A DNA stretch of 25,448 bases from JAICLV01 sp036380925 (GTDB lineage Bacteria; Actinomycetota; Actinomycetes; Acidothermales; Acidothermaceae): positions 1 through 25,448 of the forward strand of contig DASVDW010000170.1 of assembly GCA_036380925.1 (NCBI GenBank), written 5' to 3'. Below, in pieces: positions 14,067 to 21,695 of this stretch; within the stretch, counting starts at the first letter, position 1, and each line of letters opens with the position of its first letter. The notes under the pieces are model-generated. The model had not been told where the DNA came from. It made no database searches and saw nothing but the letters and a program-made list of their open reading frames with translations. The translations under genes and the position numbers were made by a program.

Positions 14067-15182
14067 CTAACTGGAGGGCGGATAGGAGCTGGACGACGCG
14101 CCGCCATACGGCGGCACTCCGGGCGGCGGCGCGCCATACGGCGCCGCGGTTGCACGCGAAGGGGCGGACGGCCACCGGTTCGGGGCGTAGCGAACCCGCG
14201 ACGCCGGGTGCAGCCAGGCGAAGGCAAGCGCGCCTAGCCCGACGAAGAGCAAGACCAGCAGCGCGATGTCCTGCCCTTCGACGATCGCCATCAACACCAG
14301 GTAACCGAGCACAAGGACGGTCGCGGCGGCACGCGCGAGAGGGTCACCGCCGGCCAGTCGATGAAGCGCGGCGATGACGCAGGCGGCCACCGCGATGAAC
14401 AGGATCCCAATGACCAGCACCTTGACACCGATGTCGGTCTCGATGGACGACGCGATGAGATGCGCGATCAGATACATCACCCCGACGGCGGCCACGCCGG
14501 CGGCGAAAACCATGAGCGCATCGCGCGCCACCCGCACGGGGTCGTAGCGAAGCGCCGCCCCACCACCCGATCCGGCGGCGCCGAAGAACTCCCGAATCCG
14601 AGGCGCCGCAGCCAAAATCAACGCGGCCGCCCAACACATCAGCATGGTGCCGATCGGCATCGCTCCATGCGCGTCGGTGCTGTGCAAGGCGGCCCGCGTG
14701 CCGACGGCGCCGTCGACGCCGGCGTTGCTGAAAAGCACCGCCAGCCCGTATCCGACGAGCGGGACGAGCGCGACCGCGCGGGCGTGCGGGTCGCCCTCGG
14801 CGAGCCGCCACGCCAGGTATCCGAGCCAACCGCAAAACGCCAGCAGAATCACCAGGGTGGCAAGGGCGTACAACGCCAGCCCAGGCGCGCCGGCGTCGTC
14901 CGAGTCATTGAAGAGTTTGGCGACGTCGTGCACGTGCAACGCGACGGTCACGCACAGCCAGATCGCGCTGGCCGCCATCAGCATGACGGCGGCGAGCAGC
15001 TCCAGCGGGATTGTCGCGAGCTTTCCCGGCAGCTGGCGCTGCAGGTCGCCAAGTTGGTCTCGGACGCCGCGGTAGTCGCGCGGCGGCGGCGTGGCGCCAA
15101 CGGGTTGACCGCATCGGCCGCAGAAGGCGGCTCGCACATCGAGATCGGCGCCGCATCGCGAACAAATCCGCGAGCCGTGCAT
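14067..15182 (-). CDS. Zinc-ribbon membrane protein with internal duplication
   Basis: This is a 371-residue protein. The N-terminus is a zinc ribbon (CSRC at 7-10, CGRC at 21-24), followed by a soluble linker and about eight hydrophobic segments from residue 58 to 325. The tail is rich in Pro, Ser, Gly and Tyr and is probably disordered. The membrane part looks duplicated: RLAEGDPHARAVALV at 126-140 and RLAGGDPLARAAATV at 275-289 occupy the same place after a hydrophobic pair, and each is followed by a GY-containing segment. The ATG at 15182 has GGGAG about 7 bases upstream. I know no function. The zinc ribbon suggests binding of protein or nucleic acid at the cytoplasmic face. It lies between the epimerase and rsrA on the same strand. 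Confidence 0.85.
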   Translation of the reverse strand: MHGSRICSRCGADLDVRAAFCGRCGQPVGATPPPRDYRGVRDQLGDLQRQLPGKLATIPLELLAAVMLMAASAIWLCVTVALHVHDVAKLFNDSDDAGAPGLALYALATLVILLAFCGWLGYLAWRLAEGDPHARAVALVPLVGYGLAVLFSNAGVDGAVGTRAALHSTDAHGAMPIGTMLMCWAAALILAAAPRIREFFGAAGSGGGAALRYDPVRVARDALMVFAAGVAAVGVMYLIAHLIASSIETDIGVKVLVIGILFIAVAACVIAALHRLAGGDPLARAAATVLVLGYLVLMAIVEGQDIALLVLLFVGLGALAFAWLHPASRVRYAPNRWPSAPSRATAAPYGAPPPGVPPYGGASSSSYPPSS

Positions 15183-15274
15183 GGCTGGACTCCCACAAGT
15201 CGAGCGGGGCTTCGATGGCAGCGGCAGCCTAGCAAGATCCAGCGCAGGGCCGTCGGCGTAACTCGCGACGGGCG

Positions 15275-15559
15275 CTACTCGGGGCGGTACTCGACCTGGG
15301 AGATTTCCACGCGGACCTCGCGGATCCGGGTGAGCACCTTGGTCCGAAGCTCCTCAGGTGCGAGGTCGCAGCCGCAGCTGCGGGCGACCAGCGCTTTCAC
15401 CGCCTGGTCGAGGCCGTACTGGCGAAGACACGGCCCGCACTCATCGAGGTGCTCGCGAATCCGCTCACGCTCCTCGGGCCCGATCTCGCCGTCGAGGTAG
15501 ACGTAAACCTGATCGAGGACCTCCGAACACGGCGTGTCGTGCGGGTCGCCGCAGCTCAT
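15275..15559 (-). CDS. rsrA: Zinc anti-sigma factor RsrA (redox sensor)
   Basis: This is a 94-residue zinc anti-sigma factor of the mycothiol system type. It has MSCGDPHDTPCSE at the start and the zinc site HLDECGPC. The expected ligands Cys11, His37, Cys41 and Cys44 fall at the same positions as in S. coelicolor RsrA, with extra cysteines at 3, 62 and 64. In the family, thiol oxidation forms a disulfide, expels zinc and frees SigR. The ATG at 15559 overlaps the sigR stop by 4 bases (ATGA) with GGAG upstream, so the two are coupled in translation and made in balance. The C-terminal tail is shorter than in Streptomyces. Confidence 0.95.
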   Translation of the reverse strand: MSCGDPHDTPCSEVLDQVYVYLDGEIGPEERERIREHLDECGPCLRQYGLDQAVKALVARSCGCDLAPEELRTKVLTRIREVRVEISQVEYRPE

Positions 15560-16179
15560 CGCACTCCACCACCCTCAGTGTCGTCGCCGCCGTCGACGGG
15601 CCCGCGCACAACCCCGCGATCCCGAGCGTAATCCTCCAAGGCCGCGCGCAACGCCCTTCGGCCTCGATGCAGCCGCGACATCACGGTGCCGATGGGCGTG
15701 CCCATGATGTCGGCGATCTCCTTGTAGGCGAAGCCCTCGACATCGGCCAGGTAGACCGCGATGCGGAACTCCTCGGGCAACGCCTGCAGGGCTTCCTTCA
15801 CGTCGGAGTCGGGCAGGTGCTCAAGCGCCTCGGTCTCCGCCGACTTGAGCCCGGACGACGTGTGCTCCGCGGCGCGGGCCAACTGCCAATCCTCAAGCTC
15901 GTCGCCACCGGATTGGCGCGGCTCGCGCTGCTTCTTGCGGTAGTTGTTGATGAACGTGTTGGTGAGGATTCGGTACAGCCACGCCTTGAGGTTGGTGCCC
16001 TCTTCGAACTGGTGATAGGCGGCGAACGCCTTGACGAAGGTCTCCTGCACGAGGTCTTCGGCGTCCGCGGGGTTGCGCGTCATGCGAAGCGCCGCGGAAT
16101 AAAGCTGATCGAGGAACGGCATCGCGTTGCGCTCGAAGCGCGCGCTGCGTTCCTCCGTCGACTCCTCGACCGCGGCCAC
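15556..16179 (-). CDS. sigR: RNA polymerase sigma factor SigR (SigH-type ECF sigma)
   Basis: This is a 207-residue ECF sigma factor for thiol-oxidative stress. Region 2 includes YSAALRMTRNPADAEDLVQE and NLKAWLYRILTNTFINNYRK. Region 4 includes LQALPEEFRIAVYLADVEGF, YKEIADIMGTPIGTVMSRL and HRGRRALR. These are nearly those of Streptomyces SigR. I chose the GTG at 16179 because GGGAGGGG lies 8 bases upstream and the protein then begins VAAVEESTEERSARF. The same frame stays open upstream to 16362, so a longer form is possible. A SigR-type promoter at 16361-16387 suggests autoactivation. It is coupled to rsrA. Expected targets are thioredoxin, mycothiol and proteolysis genes located elsewhere. Confidence 0.95.
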   Translation of the reverse strand: MAAVEESTEERSARFERNAMPFLDQLYSAALRMTRNPADAEDLVQETFVKAFAAYHQFEEGTNLKAWLYRILTNTFINNYRKKQREPRQSGGDELEDWQLARAAEHTSSGLKSAETEALEHLPDSDVKEALQALPEEFRIAVYLADVEGFAYKEIADIMGTPIGTVMSRLHRGRRALRAALEDYARDRGVVRGPVDGGDDTEGGGVR

Positions 16180-16360
16180 CGCTCCAGCCCCTCCCGCGTT
16201 TCCCTCTCGCGTGGAGACTATCGGGCGCACCGCGCCGGCGGTCTGGCACGGCTGCCACTGCGGCCAATCCAGCGGCGACTCGGCGGGTCGCAACTTAAGC
16301 AACGGATCACCTTCGAAAGTGCGGTTCACCTCGGCGACATACGCCGGTTTCGCACACCAC

Positions 16361-16387
16361 AACAGCGTCGGCCCCGACCGGATTCCC
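16361..16387 (-). promoter_or_regulatory. Predicted SigR-dependent promoter of sigR-rsrA
   Basis: On the minus strand GGGAAT (16382-16387) is followed by exactly 18 bases and then GTT (16361-16363). This fits the SigR/SigH promoter pattern GGAAT-N18-GTT. It lies just behind the upstream hydrolase stop (16393) and about 180 bases before the chosen sigR start, leaving a long 5' leader. It supports a positive feedback loop as known in Streptomyces. Confidence 0.8.
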
Positions 16388-16392
16388 CGCCG

Positions 16393-17055
16393 TCATCCGA
16401 CCAGCCCGTTGATCCACTCCACGACCCGGCTCGCCGCGGGCCCGAACGACGCCGCTTTCAGCCCGTGGTCGGCTCCCGCGACCTCGACAAGTTGGATCTT
16501 CTTGGCGAACTCCGCCGGCCGGCCGAAGGCGTCGCGATCACCTTGGACGACGAGCAGCGGCAGGTCCACGTCCAGCTCCGCCGCCCGGCTGCGCTCCGGC
16601 TTGCCGGGCGGATGCAACGGGAACGCCAGCGCCACCACGCCGGCCGCCCCGCAGCCGAGGGCGGTTCGGCAGGCCACCCGGGCGCCGCTGCTACGCCCCG
16701 CCACCACTAGCGGGCGACCACGCAGTCGGCGTGCGCTGGCCTGGAACGGCGCCCTTCCTGCGATGAGCGCGCCGACCGTCTCGGACCACGCGGCGTCCAG
16801 CTGGCGAGCGGGCGCGGGCGCGCGCCGACCCAAGACCCGGTAGGGCTGACGAACCCGGACGACGGCGACGCCGCCGGCGACCGCGACGTTCCTCAAGGCG
16901 ACCAGGTCGGGGGCTTCAATGTCGCCGCCGGCGCCGTGGCCCAGCACCAGCACGGCCTTCGCCGCGCCGCGCGGCAGATCGACGGCGGCCTGGGCCGGCC
17001 CGACCGACGTGTCGACCGAGAGCAGGTTCAGCGCGCCTCGACCTTGGCCTGGCAT
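16393..17055 (-). CDS. Alpha/beta hydrolase (dienelactone hydrolase-like)
   Basis: This cytoplasmic alpha/beta-fold hydrolase is about 220 residues from the chosen start. It has the oxyanion region VLVLGHGAGGD, the nucleophile elbow GRSSG in VVAGRSSGARVA, the acid segment LLVVQGDRDAFG and the catalytic histidine in VAGADHGLK. Together these give a full Ser-Asp-His triad. It resembles the KANL3/TEX30-like bacterial hydrolases, whose substrates are unknown. The start is uncertain. The ATG at 17055 overlaps the upstream DksA-like gene by 28 bases and lacks a clear ribosome site. The frame continues open to 17127. It is cotranscribed with that gene and followed by the SigR promoter, so it may be read into sigR. 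Confidence 0.8.
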   Translation of the reverse strand: MPGQGRGALNLLSVDTSVGPAQAAVDLPRGAAKAVLVLGHGAGGDIEAPDLVALRNVAVAGGVAVVRVRQPYRVLGRRAPAPARQLDAAWSETVGALIAGRAPFQASARRLRGRPLVVAGRSSGARVACRTALGCGAAGVVALAFPLHPPGKPERSRAAELDVDLPLLVVQGDRDAFGRPAEFAKKIQLVEVAGADHGLKAASFGPAASRVVEWINGLVG

Positions 17056-17375
17056 GCCATGCACCGCGCGGCCTCCGGTCGCGCCTCCAACCGGCCCTCG
17101 GGAAGCGGCGTGCCGCAAATCACACAAAGGCCGTAGGTGCCTTCGTCGAGTCGGCGCAACGCCTCGAGCACGTGGCGCCGCTGCTCGGTGGCGACCTCCA
17201 GGAGGGCGGCCGCCCGAGCGTTGTCGGCGAGGTCCAGTCCGGCGTCGGCGTCCCCCGGCGTGCCGTGGAGTTCCGAATCGCCCACCTGGGGGGTCAGCGT
17301 CGCGATCGATCGATCGAGGTCGGCGAGGCTCGCCTCAAGACGCTCTCGAGCTTCCTGCGTGTCCACGGTTCGCAC
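17028..17375 (-). CDS. DksA/TraR-type C4 zinc-finger protein
   Basis: This is a 115-residue protein with an N-terminal helical part rich in Glu, Arg and Ala and a C-terminal four-cysteine zinc finger (Cys84, Cys87, Cys105, Cys108) of the DksA/TraR type, with LDEGTYGLCVICGTPLPEGRL leading into it. Family members bind the secondary channel of RNA polymerase and alter initiation. Actinobacterial members are poorly characterised and this one may not act like E. coli DksA. The acidic pair at the coiled-coil tip of DksA is not obvious here. The GTG at 17375 has GGAAGGA about 6 bases upstream. It overlaps the start of the downstream hydrolase. Confidence 0.88.
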   Translation of the reverse strand: MRTVDTQEARERLEASLADLDRSIATLTPQVGDSELHGTPGDADAGLDLADNARAAALLEVATEQRRHVLEALRRLDEGTYGLCVICGTPLPEGRLEARPEAARCMACQAKVEAR

Positions 17376-17442
17376 CGGCCGTCCTTCCCGTTCGCTGGTC
17401 CGCGTGCGCTGCCCTGCTGCCGGCCACCCGGAGTCGGCGCGA

Positions 17443-18219
17443 TCACGACTCCGGCAGCGCGACGCCCTCGACCGGAGCGACGAGCTGCGGTCCGTTGTTG
17501 CGCACGTCGTTGACCTGCGTCGAGACCGGGTACGCGTCGAGCCGCCCTGGGGCGGCGGGAACCAGCAACCGGCTCAACTCTCGCGGGTCGCCGACGCGCG
17601 GGTCAAGCCACCTATCCCAGTTCGGGGACTCCACCAGCATGGGCATCCGGTCGTGGATGCGACCGAGGTCGTCGGCCGCCTCGGTCGTGATCACCGCGCA
17701 TGACCACAGCCACGGGTCGGTTCCCTCGGTCGCGCCCGGATCGCGCCAAAACTCGTACAGCCCAGCCATCGCCAAGATTCCGCCGCCACGGCGGTGAATG
17801 AAGAAGGGCTGCTTGACGGGCCTGGTGGCTCCGCCCTTCTTCGCCGGCGTGTCCGTCGCGGCGGCGTCGGTGTACCACTCGTAGTAACCGTCCGCGGGCA
17901 GCAGACAGCGCCGCGCCGCGAACGCCTTGCGAAACGCGGGTTTCTCCGCCAGCGTCTCCGCCCGCGCGTTGATCAAGCGGCTGCCGATCTTCGGGTCTTT
18001 CGCCCACGACGGAACCAACCCCCACCGGACGACGCGCAGTTGCCGCTGCGCGGCGTCGTCCGGGCTTGCCTTGTCGACTCGCTCAAGCACGGCGTACACC
18101 GGATCGGTCGGGGCCACGTTGTAGTTGGGCGCGAGGGCCTCGTCGACGGCGACCCGGTCGACGTCGAATTCCTCGGCCAGGTCGACCGGATCTCGCGCTG
18201 TCGCATAACGCCCGCACAT
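17443..18219 (-). CDS. SRAP-family protein (YedK/HMCES-like), abasic-site shield
   Basis: This is a 258-residue SOS response-associated peptidase (SRAP) domain protein. The catalytic Cys2 follows the initiator Met (MCGRYA). Other conserved residues are Asn34 in PNYNVAP, RWGLVPSWAKD, NARAETL, Glu114 in DGYYEW and His189 in GRIHDRMP. SRAP proteins link covalently through Cys2 to abasic sites in single-stranded DNA and protect them from breakage. The ATG at 18219 is fixed by the need for Cys at position 2. There is no ribosome site. TATCCT lies 6 bases upstream, so the mRNA is probably leaderless. It is divergent from aroA with a 23-base gap. No LexA box was seen. Confidence 0.95.
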   Translation of the reverse strand: MCGRYATARDPVDLAEEFDVDRVAVDEALAPNYNVAPTDPVYAVLERVDKASPDDAAQRQLRVVRWGLVPSWAKDPKIGSRLINARAETLAEKPAFRKAFAARRCLLPADGYYEWYTDAAATDTPAKKGGATRPVKQPFFIHRRGGGILAMAGLYEFWRDPGATEGTDPWLWSCAVITTEAADDLGRIHDRMPMLVESPNWDRWLDPRVGDPRELSRLLVPAAPGRLDAYPVSTQVNDVRNNGPQLVAPVEGVALPES

Positions 18220-18225
18220 ACCGTC

Positions 18226-18235
18226 AGGATAAGTT
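18226..18235. promoter_or_regulatory. Overlapping divergent -10 elements for the SRAP gene and aroA
   Basis: AGGATAAGTT holds two elements. Read on the minus strand TATCCT (18226-18231) ends 6 bases before the SRAP ATG. On the plus strand TAAGTT (18230-18235) ends 7 bases before the aroA GTG. They share two bases, so polymerase probably cannot occupy both at once. Confidence 0.5.
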
Positions 18236-18242
18236 CGGCGAT

Positions 18243-19535
18243 GTGAGCGACCCCGGCGAAACGTGGGCGGCGCCGACGGCGTCCGGCCCGATCGACGCGA
18301 CCGTCGACGTCCCTGGGTCGAAGTCCATCACCAACCGCGCGTTGCCCCTCGCGGCGCTGGCCGCCGAAACGACGATCATCAAGGGGGCGCTGCGCTCCCG
18401 CGACACCGACTTGATGGTGGCCGGTCTGCGGGAACTCGGCGTCGGCGTCGACGTCGATGACGACGACGGCGGCGCGCACTGGACGATCACGCCGGCGCCG
18501 TTGCGCGGCCCGGCCGACGTCGACTGCGGCTTGGCCGGCACCGTCATGCGCTTCCTGCTCGCGATCGCGGCGCTGGCCGACGGCCCGGTGCGGTTCGACG
18601 GCGACCCGCACGCCCGAAACCGTCCGCTGCGACCGTTGCTTGAGTCGCTGCGCCAACTCGGCGTCCGCGTCGAAGACACCGCGCAAAACCGCGGCGGGCT
18701 ACCCGTCACCGTGTTCGGCGCGGGGCAGCTGCCGGGCGGCAAGTGCGAGGTCGACTCCTCGTCGTCCAGCCAATTCTTGTCGGCTCTGCTGCTGGTCGCA
18801 GCGCGCGCGGACAACGAGGTCGTCATCGACAACATCGGCGCGTCATTGCCGTCGCTACCGCACATCGCGATGACGGTGGCGATGTTGCGCGACCGAGGTG
18901 TGCCGATCGACGACTCGGCGCCCGGTCGTTGGCGCGTCACGCCGGCCGCGGTCGCCGGCGGCGTCGTCGACGTCGAGCCTGACCTGTCGAACGCCGCGCC
19001 GTTCGCCGCGGCGGCCTTGGTCACCGGAGGCGTCGTGCGTCTTCCGCGTTGGCCGCGGCGCACGACGCAGCCGGGTGCCGCGTTGCCCGAACTCCTCACG
19101 GCGATGGGCGCAGATTGCCGGTTGGACGACGACGGCTTGACCGTGCGCGGCGGTGGTGCGATCCACGGTGTCGACGTCGACTTGCGCGACACCAGCGAGT
19201 TGATGCCCACGCTCGCCGTGGTCGCCGCCTTAGCCGACTCCCCATCGACTCTGCGCGGCATCGGGCACATGCGCGGTCACGAGACCGACCGGCTGGCGGC
19301 GATCGCGCGCGAGTTGAACGCGCTCGGCGGCGACGTCACCGAGGCGTCTGACTCACTGACGATCCGGCCAAAACGCTTACGTGGCGGTGTTTTTCACACG
19401 TACGCCGACCACCGGCTGGCGACGTCCGCCGCCGTCTTGGGCCTCGTCATCCCGGGAATCGTGGTGGAGAACGTCGCGACAACAGCGAAGACCATGCCCG
19501 GCTTCGTCGACCTGTGGGCTGCGCTGCTGCGGTGA
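18243..19535 (+). CDS. aroA: 3-phosphoshikimate 1-carboxyvinyltransferase (EPSP synthase)
   Basis: This 430-residue enzyme joins shikimate-3-phosphate and phosphoenolpyruvate in the shikimate pathway to aromatic amino acids. The two-domain family features are present: VPGSKSITNRALPLAALA at the start, LAGTVMRFLLAIAAL, GDPHARNRPLRPLLESLRQLG, SSSSQFLSALLLVA, MRGHETDRLAAIARELNALG and YADHRLATSAAVLGL. The start is the GTG at 18243, which gives a normal N-terminus. The frame is open further upstream but overlaps the SRAP gene. No ribosome site is present, and a -10-like TAAGTT at 7 bases suggests a leaderless message. Its stop overlaps the rsgA start by 4 bases. Glyphosate sensitivity class cannot be read safely. 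Confidence 0.95.
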   Translation: MSDPGETWAAPTASGPIDATVDVPGSKSITNRALPLAALAAETTIIKGALRSRDTDLMVAGLRELGVGVDVDDDDGGAHWTITPAPLRGPADVDCGLAGTVMRFLLAIAALADGPVRFDGDPHARNRPLRPLLESLRQLGVRVEDTAQNRGGLPVTVFGAGQLPGGKCEVDSSSSSQFLSALLLVAARADNEVVIDNIGASLPSLPHIAMTVAMLRDRGVPIDDSAPGRWRVTPAAVAGGVVDVEPDLSNAAPFAAAALVTGGVVRLPRWPRRTTQPGAALPELLTAMGADCRLDDDGLTVRGGGAIHGVDVDLRDTSELMPTLAVVAALADSPSTLRGIGHMRGHETDRLAAIARELNALGGDVTEASDSLTIRPKRLRGGVFHTYADHRLATSAAVLGLVIPGIVVENVATTAKTMPGFVDLWAALLR

Positions 19536-20539
19536 GTCGGCATCCGCGCCACCTTGACGAGGACGACGTCCGCATCCGGCCGAGCCGCGGGTCTCGACCG
19601 CGCAGCCGGTTGCGACCGGCGCACGACGACGCCGTCGAGGGATTCGTGGTCGGCGTCGACCGCGGCCGTTTCAGCTGCGAGGTGGGCGATCGCGTGGTCG
19701 TCGCGGTGCGGGCGCGGGAACTGGGGCGCAAGGCGGTCGTCGTCGGGGATCACGTCGCGCTCGTCGGCGACGTCAGCGGCGACACCGACACGCTGGCCCG
19801 ACTCGTGCGGGTCGAGCCGCGAGTGTCGCTGCTACGGCGAAGCGCCGACGACAACGACCCGGTCGAGCGCGCGATCGTGGCGAACGCCGACCAACTCGGC
19901 ATCGTCTGCGCCGTCGCGAACCCCGAACCGCGCACCCGGTTGATCGACCGGTACCTCGTCGCGGCGTACGACGGCGGGCTAGAACCCCTGCTGATATTGA
20001 CAAAAGCCGACCTCGCCGACCCCACGCCGCTGCTCGACGTCTACGGCGAACTCGAACTGCGCGTCGTCGTCACCGCGCATCGTGAACCCGGCGCGGAACT
20101 TCGCTCGCTGCTGCGCGACCGCACGACCGTGCTGGCCGGGCATTCCGGCGTCGGGAAGTCGACGCTCATCAACGCCTTAGTGCCAGGGGCGTTTCGAGCC
20201 ACCGGCGCGGTGAACGAGGTCACCGGCCGCGGTCGGCACGTTTCGTCATCCACCGTCGTCCTCGATCTGCCGGACGGCGGGCGGGTGATCGACACGCCCG
20301 GCGTCCGATCGTTCGGGCTCGCGCACGTCGACCTCGCCCGCGTCGTTGCGGCGTTCCCCGACCTGCGACCGGGCGCCGCGCAGTGCCCGCGCGGTTGCAC
20401 TCATCAGCCGACCGCGGCGGCGGACGACGACATCGCCACCTGCGCGCTCGACGACTGGGTGGCGCAAGGCCATGCCGACGCCGCGCGATTGGACTCGTTG
20501 CGGCGCCTGCTGTCGGCCAGCGAGCGTCCCGACGAGTGA
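19532..20539 (+). CDS. rsgA: Ribosome small subunit-dependent GTPase A
   Basis: This is a 335-residue circularly permuted GTPase that helps 30S subunit maturation. An N-terminal OB-fold region (about 36-90) is followed by the permuted G motifs: G4 TKAD (157-160), then the P-loop GHSGVGKST (203-211), then G3 DTPG (254-257). A zinc-binding tail follows with CPRGCTH and a last Cys in TCALDDW. The spacing between His and the last Cys is 12 residues, longer than the usual 5. The GTG start overlaps the aroA TGA (GTGA), so the two are coupled. The long basic N-terminal tail (RPSRGSRPRSRLRP) may contact rRNA. It converges on the DUF2087 gene with a 4-base gap. Confidence 0.93.
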   Translation: MSRHPRHLDEDDVRIRPSRGSRPRSRLRPAHDDAVEGFVVGVDRGRFSCEVGDRVVVAVRARELGRKAVVVGDHVALVGDVSGDTDTLARLVRVEPRVSLLRRSADDNDPVERAIVANADQLGIVCAVANPEPRTRLIDRYLVAAYDGGLEPLLILTKADLADPTPLLDVYGELELRVVVTAHREPGAELRSLLRDRTTVLAGHSGVGKSTLINALVPGAFRATGAVNEVTGRGRHVSSSTVVLDLPDGGRVIDTPGVRSFGLAHVDLARVVAAFPDLRPGAAQCPRGCTHQPTAAADDDIATCALDDWVAQGHADAARLDSLRRLLSASERPDE

Positions 20540-20543
20540 CGGT

Positions 20544-21119
20544 TCACACGTCGACCGTGCCGCCCGTCCGCCAGTAAACCCCGCTTTCGCGCGCGAGAAA
20601 TCCTTCGTCAACCAGGTACCGCCGAAGCGCCGCGTAGTCGGGATGCCGCGCTGACAGTCTCTCGTTGACCTCGTCCTCGTCGTATCGCCTGCCGGGCTCG
20701 AAATCGCGGGCCAGGAAGTCGAGCACCACCAGGCGTTTGTTCCGCTGTGTGGGCACCCGAAGCAGCCGATCGCCGCGGAAAAAAGCCCGCAACACCGTCG
20801 CGGTCTGCGGGCTCGCGTCGCCGGACGCCGGCGCGGTGTCGCGGGTCGGCCACCGATTCGTCGTCACCACCTCGCGCAGCACATCGACATGCAACGTCCA
20901 CACGTCGCCGTCGACCGAGGCAAGTCCCGCCGACTCAAGACGGGTCAGCACTCGCAGCACGTCGCGCGCCGGCAGACTCGCCCGTTCGGCGATCTCGGAC
21001 AGCGTCGTCGCGCCGAGCACGAGCGCGGCGACGACCGGCAGCCGATCGCCCGCGACCAGCAACGCCAACAAGCTCGCGGCGTCCGGCAGTTCACCAGCGC
21101 GATCATTGGACGCGGTCAT
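20544..21119 (-). CDS. HTH plus DUF2087 domain protein (putative regulator)
   Basis: This 191-residue protein has a predicted winged helix-turn-helix at about 20-85 (TTLSEIAERASLPARDVLRVLTRLE, then GLASVDGDVWTL), like ArsR-type repressors. The C-terminal DUF2087 domain runs from about 115 to 187 (RNKRLVVLDFLARDFEPGRRY, DEDEVNERLSARHPDYAALRRYLVDEG, YWRTGG). DUF2087 is a helical domain of unknown role often found beside DNA-binding modules. The ATG overlaps the stop of the NUDIX gene by 4 bases (ATGA), so the two are expressed together. It may regulate that gene or act in the same response. The ligand is unknown. Confidence 0.88.
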   Translation of the reverse strand: MTASNDRAGELPDAASLLALLVAGDRLPVVAALVLGATTLSEIAERASLPARDVLRVLTRLESAGLASVDGDVWTLHVDVLREVVTTNRWPTRDTAPASGDASPQTATVLRAFFRGDRLLRVPTQRNKRLVVLDFLARDFEPGRRYDEDEVNERLSARHPDYAALRRYLVDEGFLARESGVYWRTGGTVDV

Positions 21120-21667
21120 CCCACCGCCCTTCCGCTCGGCAACTCAAACAGCAGCGCCATCGCAAGCGCGGTCAAACTCAACCCGTCTCGCACCTGGCCG
21201 CCTCGCACCATCGTCACCACGTCGTCGACCGCCGCCCACTCGACACGCTCCGACTCGGCGGGGTCGCTCGGCTCGCCCACGTGGGTCGCACCGTCGGCGA
21301 CGAACAGGTGAAAGGTCTGGTCGTTCAACCCGTTGCTGGGGTGGTACACGGCAAGCGGGCGCAGTGGGCCGGGTCGCCACCCGGTCTCCTCGAGCACTTC
21401 GCGCGCCGCAGCGTCGGCGGGCGTCTCGTCCTCCTCGACGCCGCCGGCTGGGATCTCGTAGCCCCAAGAGCCGGTGATGAAGCGATGCCGCCAGAGCAAG
21501 AGCACGCCGCGCTCGGGGTCGTGCACGACGACGCCCGCGGCGGGCCGAGGAACCCGGACGACGTGATGTTCGAACCGGCGCATGCCAGGTATCTCGACGT
21601 CGACGAGCGCGAGCCGAACCCAGGGGCTGTCGTAAAGCGTGCGCTCGCCGTGCACCGTCCACTCCAT
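21116..21667 (-). CDS. NUDIX hydrolase (ADP-ribose pyrophosphatase-like)
   Basis: This 183-residue pyrophosphohydrolase of the Nudix superfamily carries a perfect Nudix box (75-97): GGVEEDETPADAAAREV followed by LEETGW, matching Gx5Ex7REUxEExGU. Pre-box strands (GVLLLWRHRFITGSWGYEIPAG) and later LAVYHPSNGLNDQTFHLFVAD resemble the ADP-ribose or nucleotide-sugar subgroup. The substrate is not certain. The ATG at 21667 has no ribosome site. TAACGT lies 6 bases upstream, which suggests a leaderless start. It is divergent from hisN with a 28-base gap and translationally coupled to the DUF2087 gene. Confidence 0.93.
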   Translation of the reverse strand: MEWTVHGERTLYDSPWVRLALVDVEIPGMRRFEHHVVRVPRPAAGVVVHDPERGVLLLWRHRFITGSWGYEIPAGGVEEDETPADAAAREVLEETGWRPGPLRPLAVYHPSNGLNDQTFHLFVADGATHVGEPSDPAESERVEWAAVDDVVTMVRGGQVRDGLSLTALAMALLFELPSGRAVG

Positions 21668-21673
21668 GGATCG

Positions 21674-21689
21674 ACGTTAGCGGTAGCGT
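21674..21689. promoter_or_regulatory. Divergent -10 elements for NUDIX and hisN
   Basis: Minus-strand TAACGT (21674-21679) ends 6 bases before the NUDIX ATG, and plus-strand TAGCGT (21684-21689) ends 6 bases before the hisN ATG. Both fit TANNNT with transcription starting at the A of ATG. No ribosome sites fit in the 28-base gap. Confidence 0.55.
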
Positions 21690-21695
21690 CACCGC

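Noticed and set aside
16180..16362. ATG at 16362 as the sigR start
   Set aside because: It overlaps the -10 GTT of the predicted SigR promoter, so it would not be on that transcript, and it has no ribosome site. The GTG at 16179 has a strong one.
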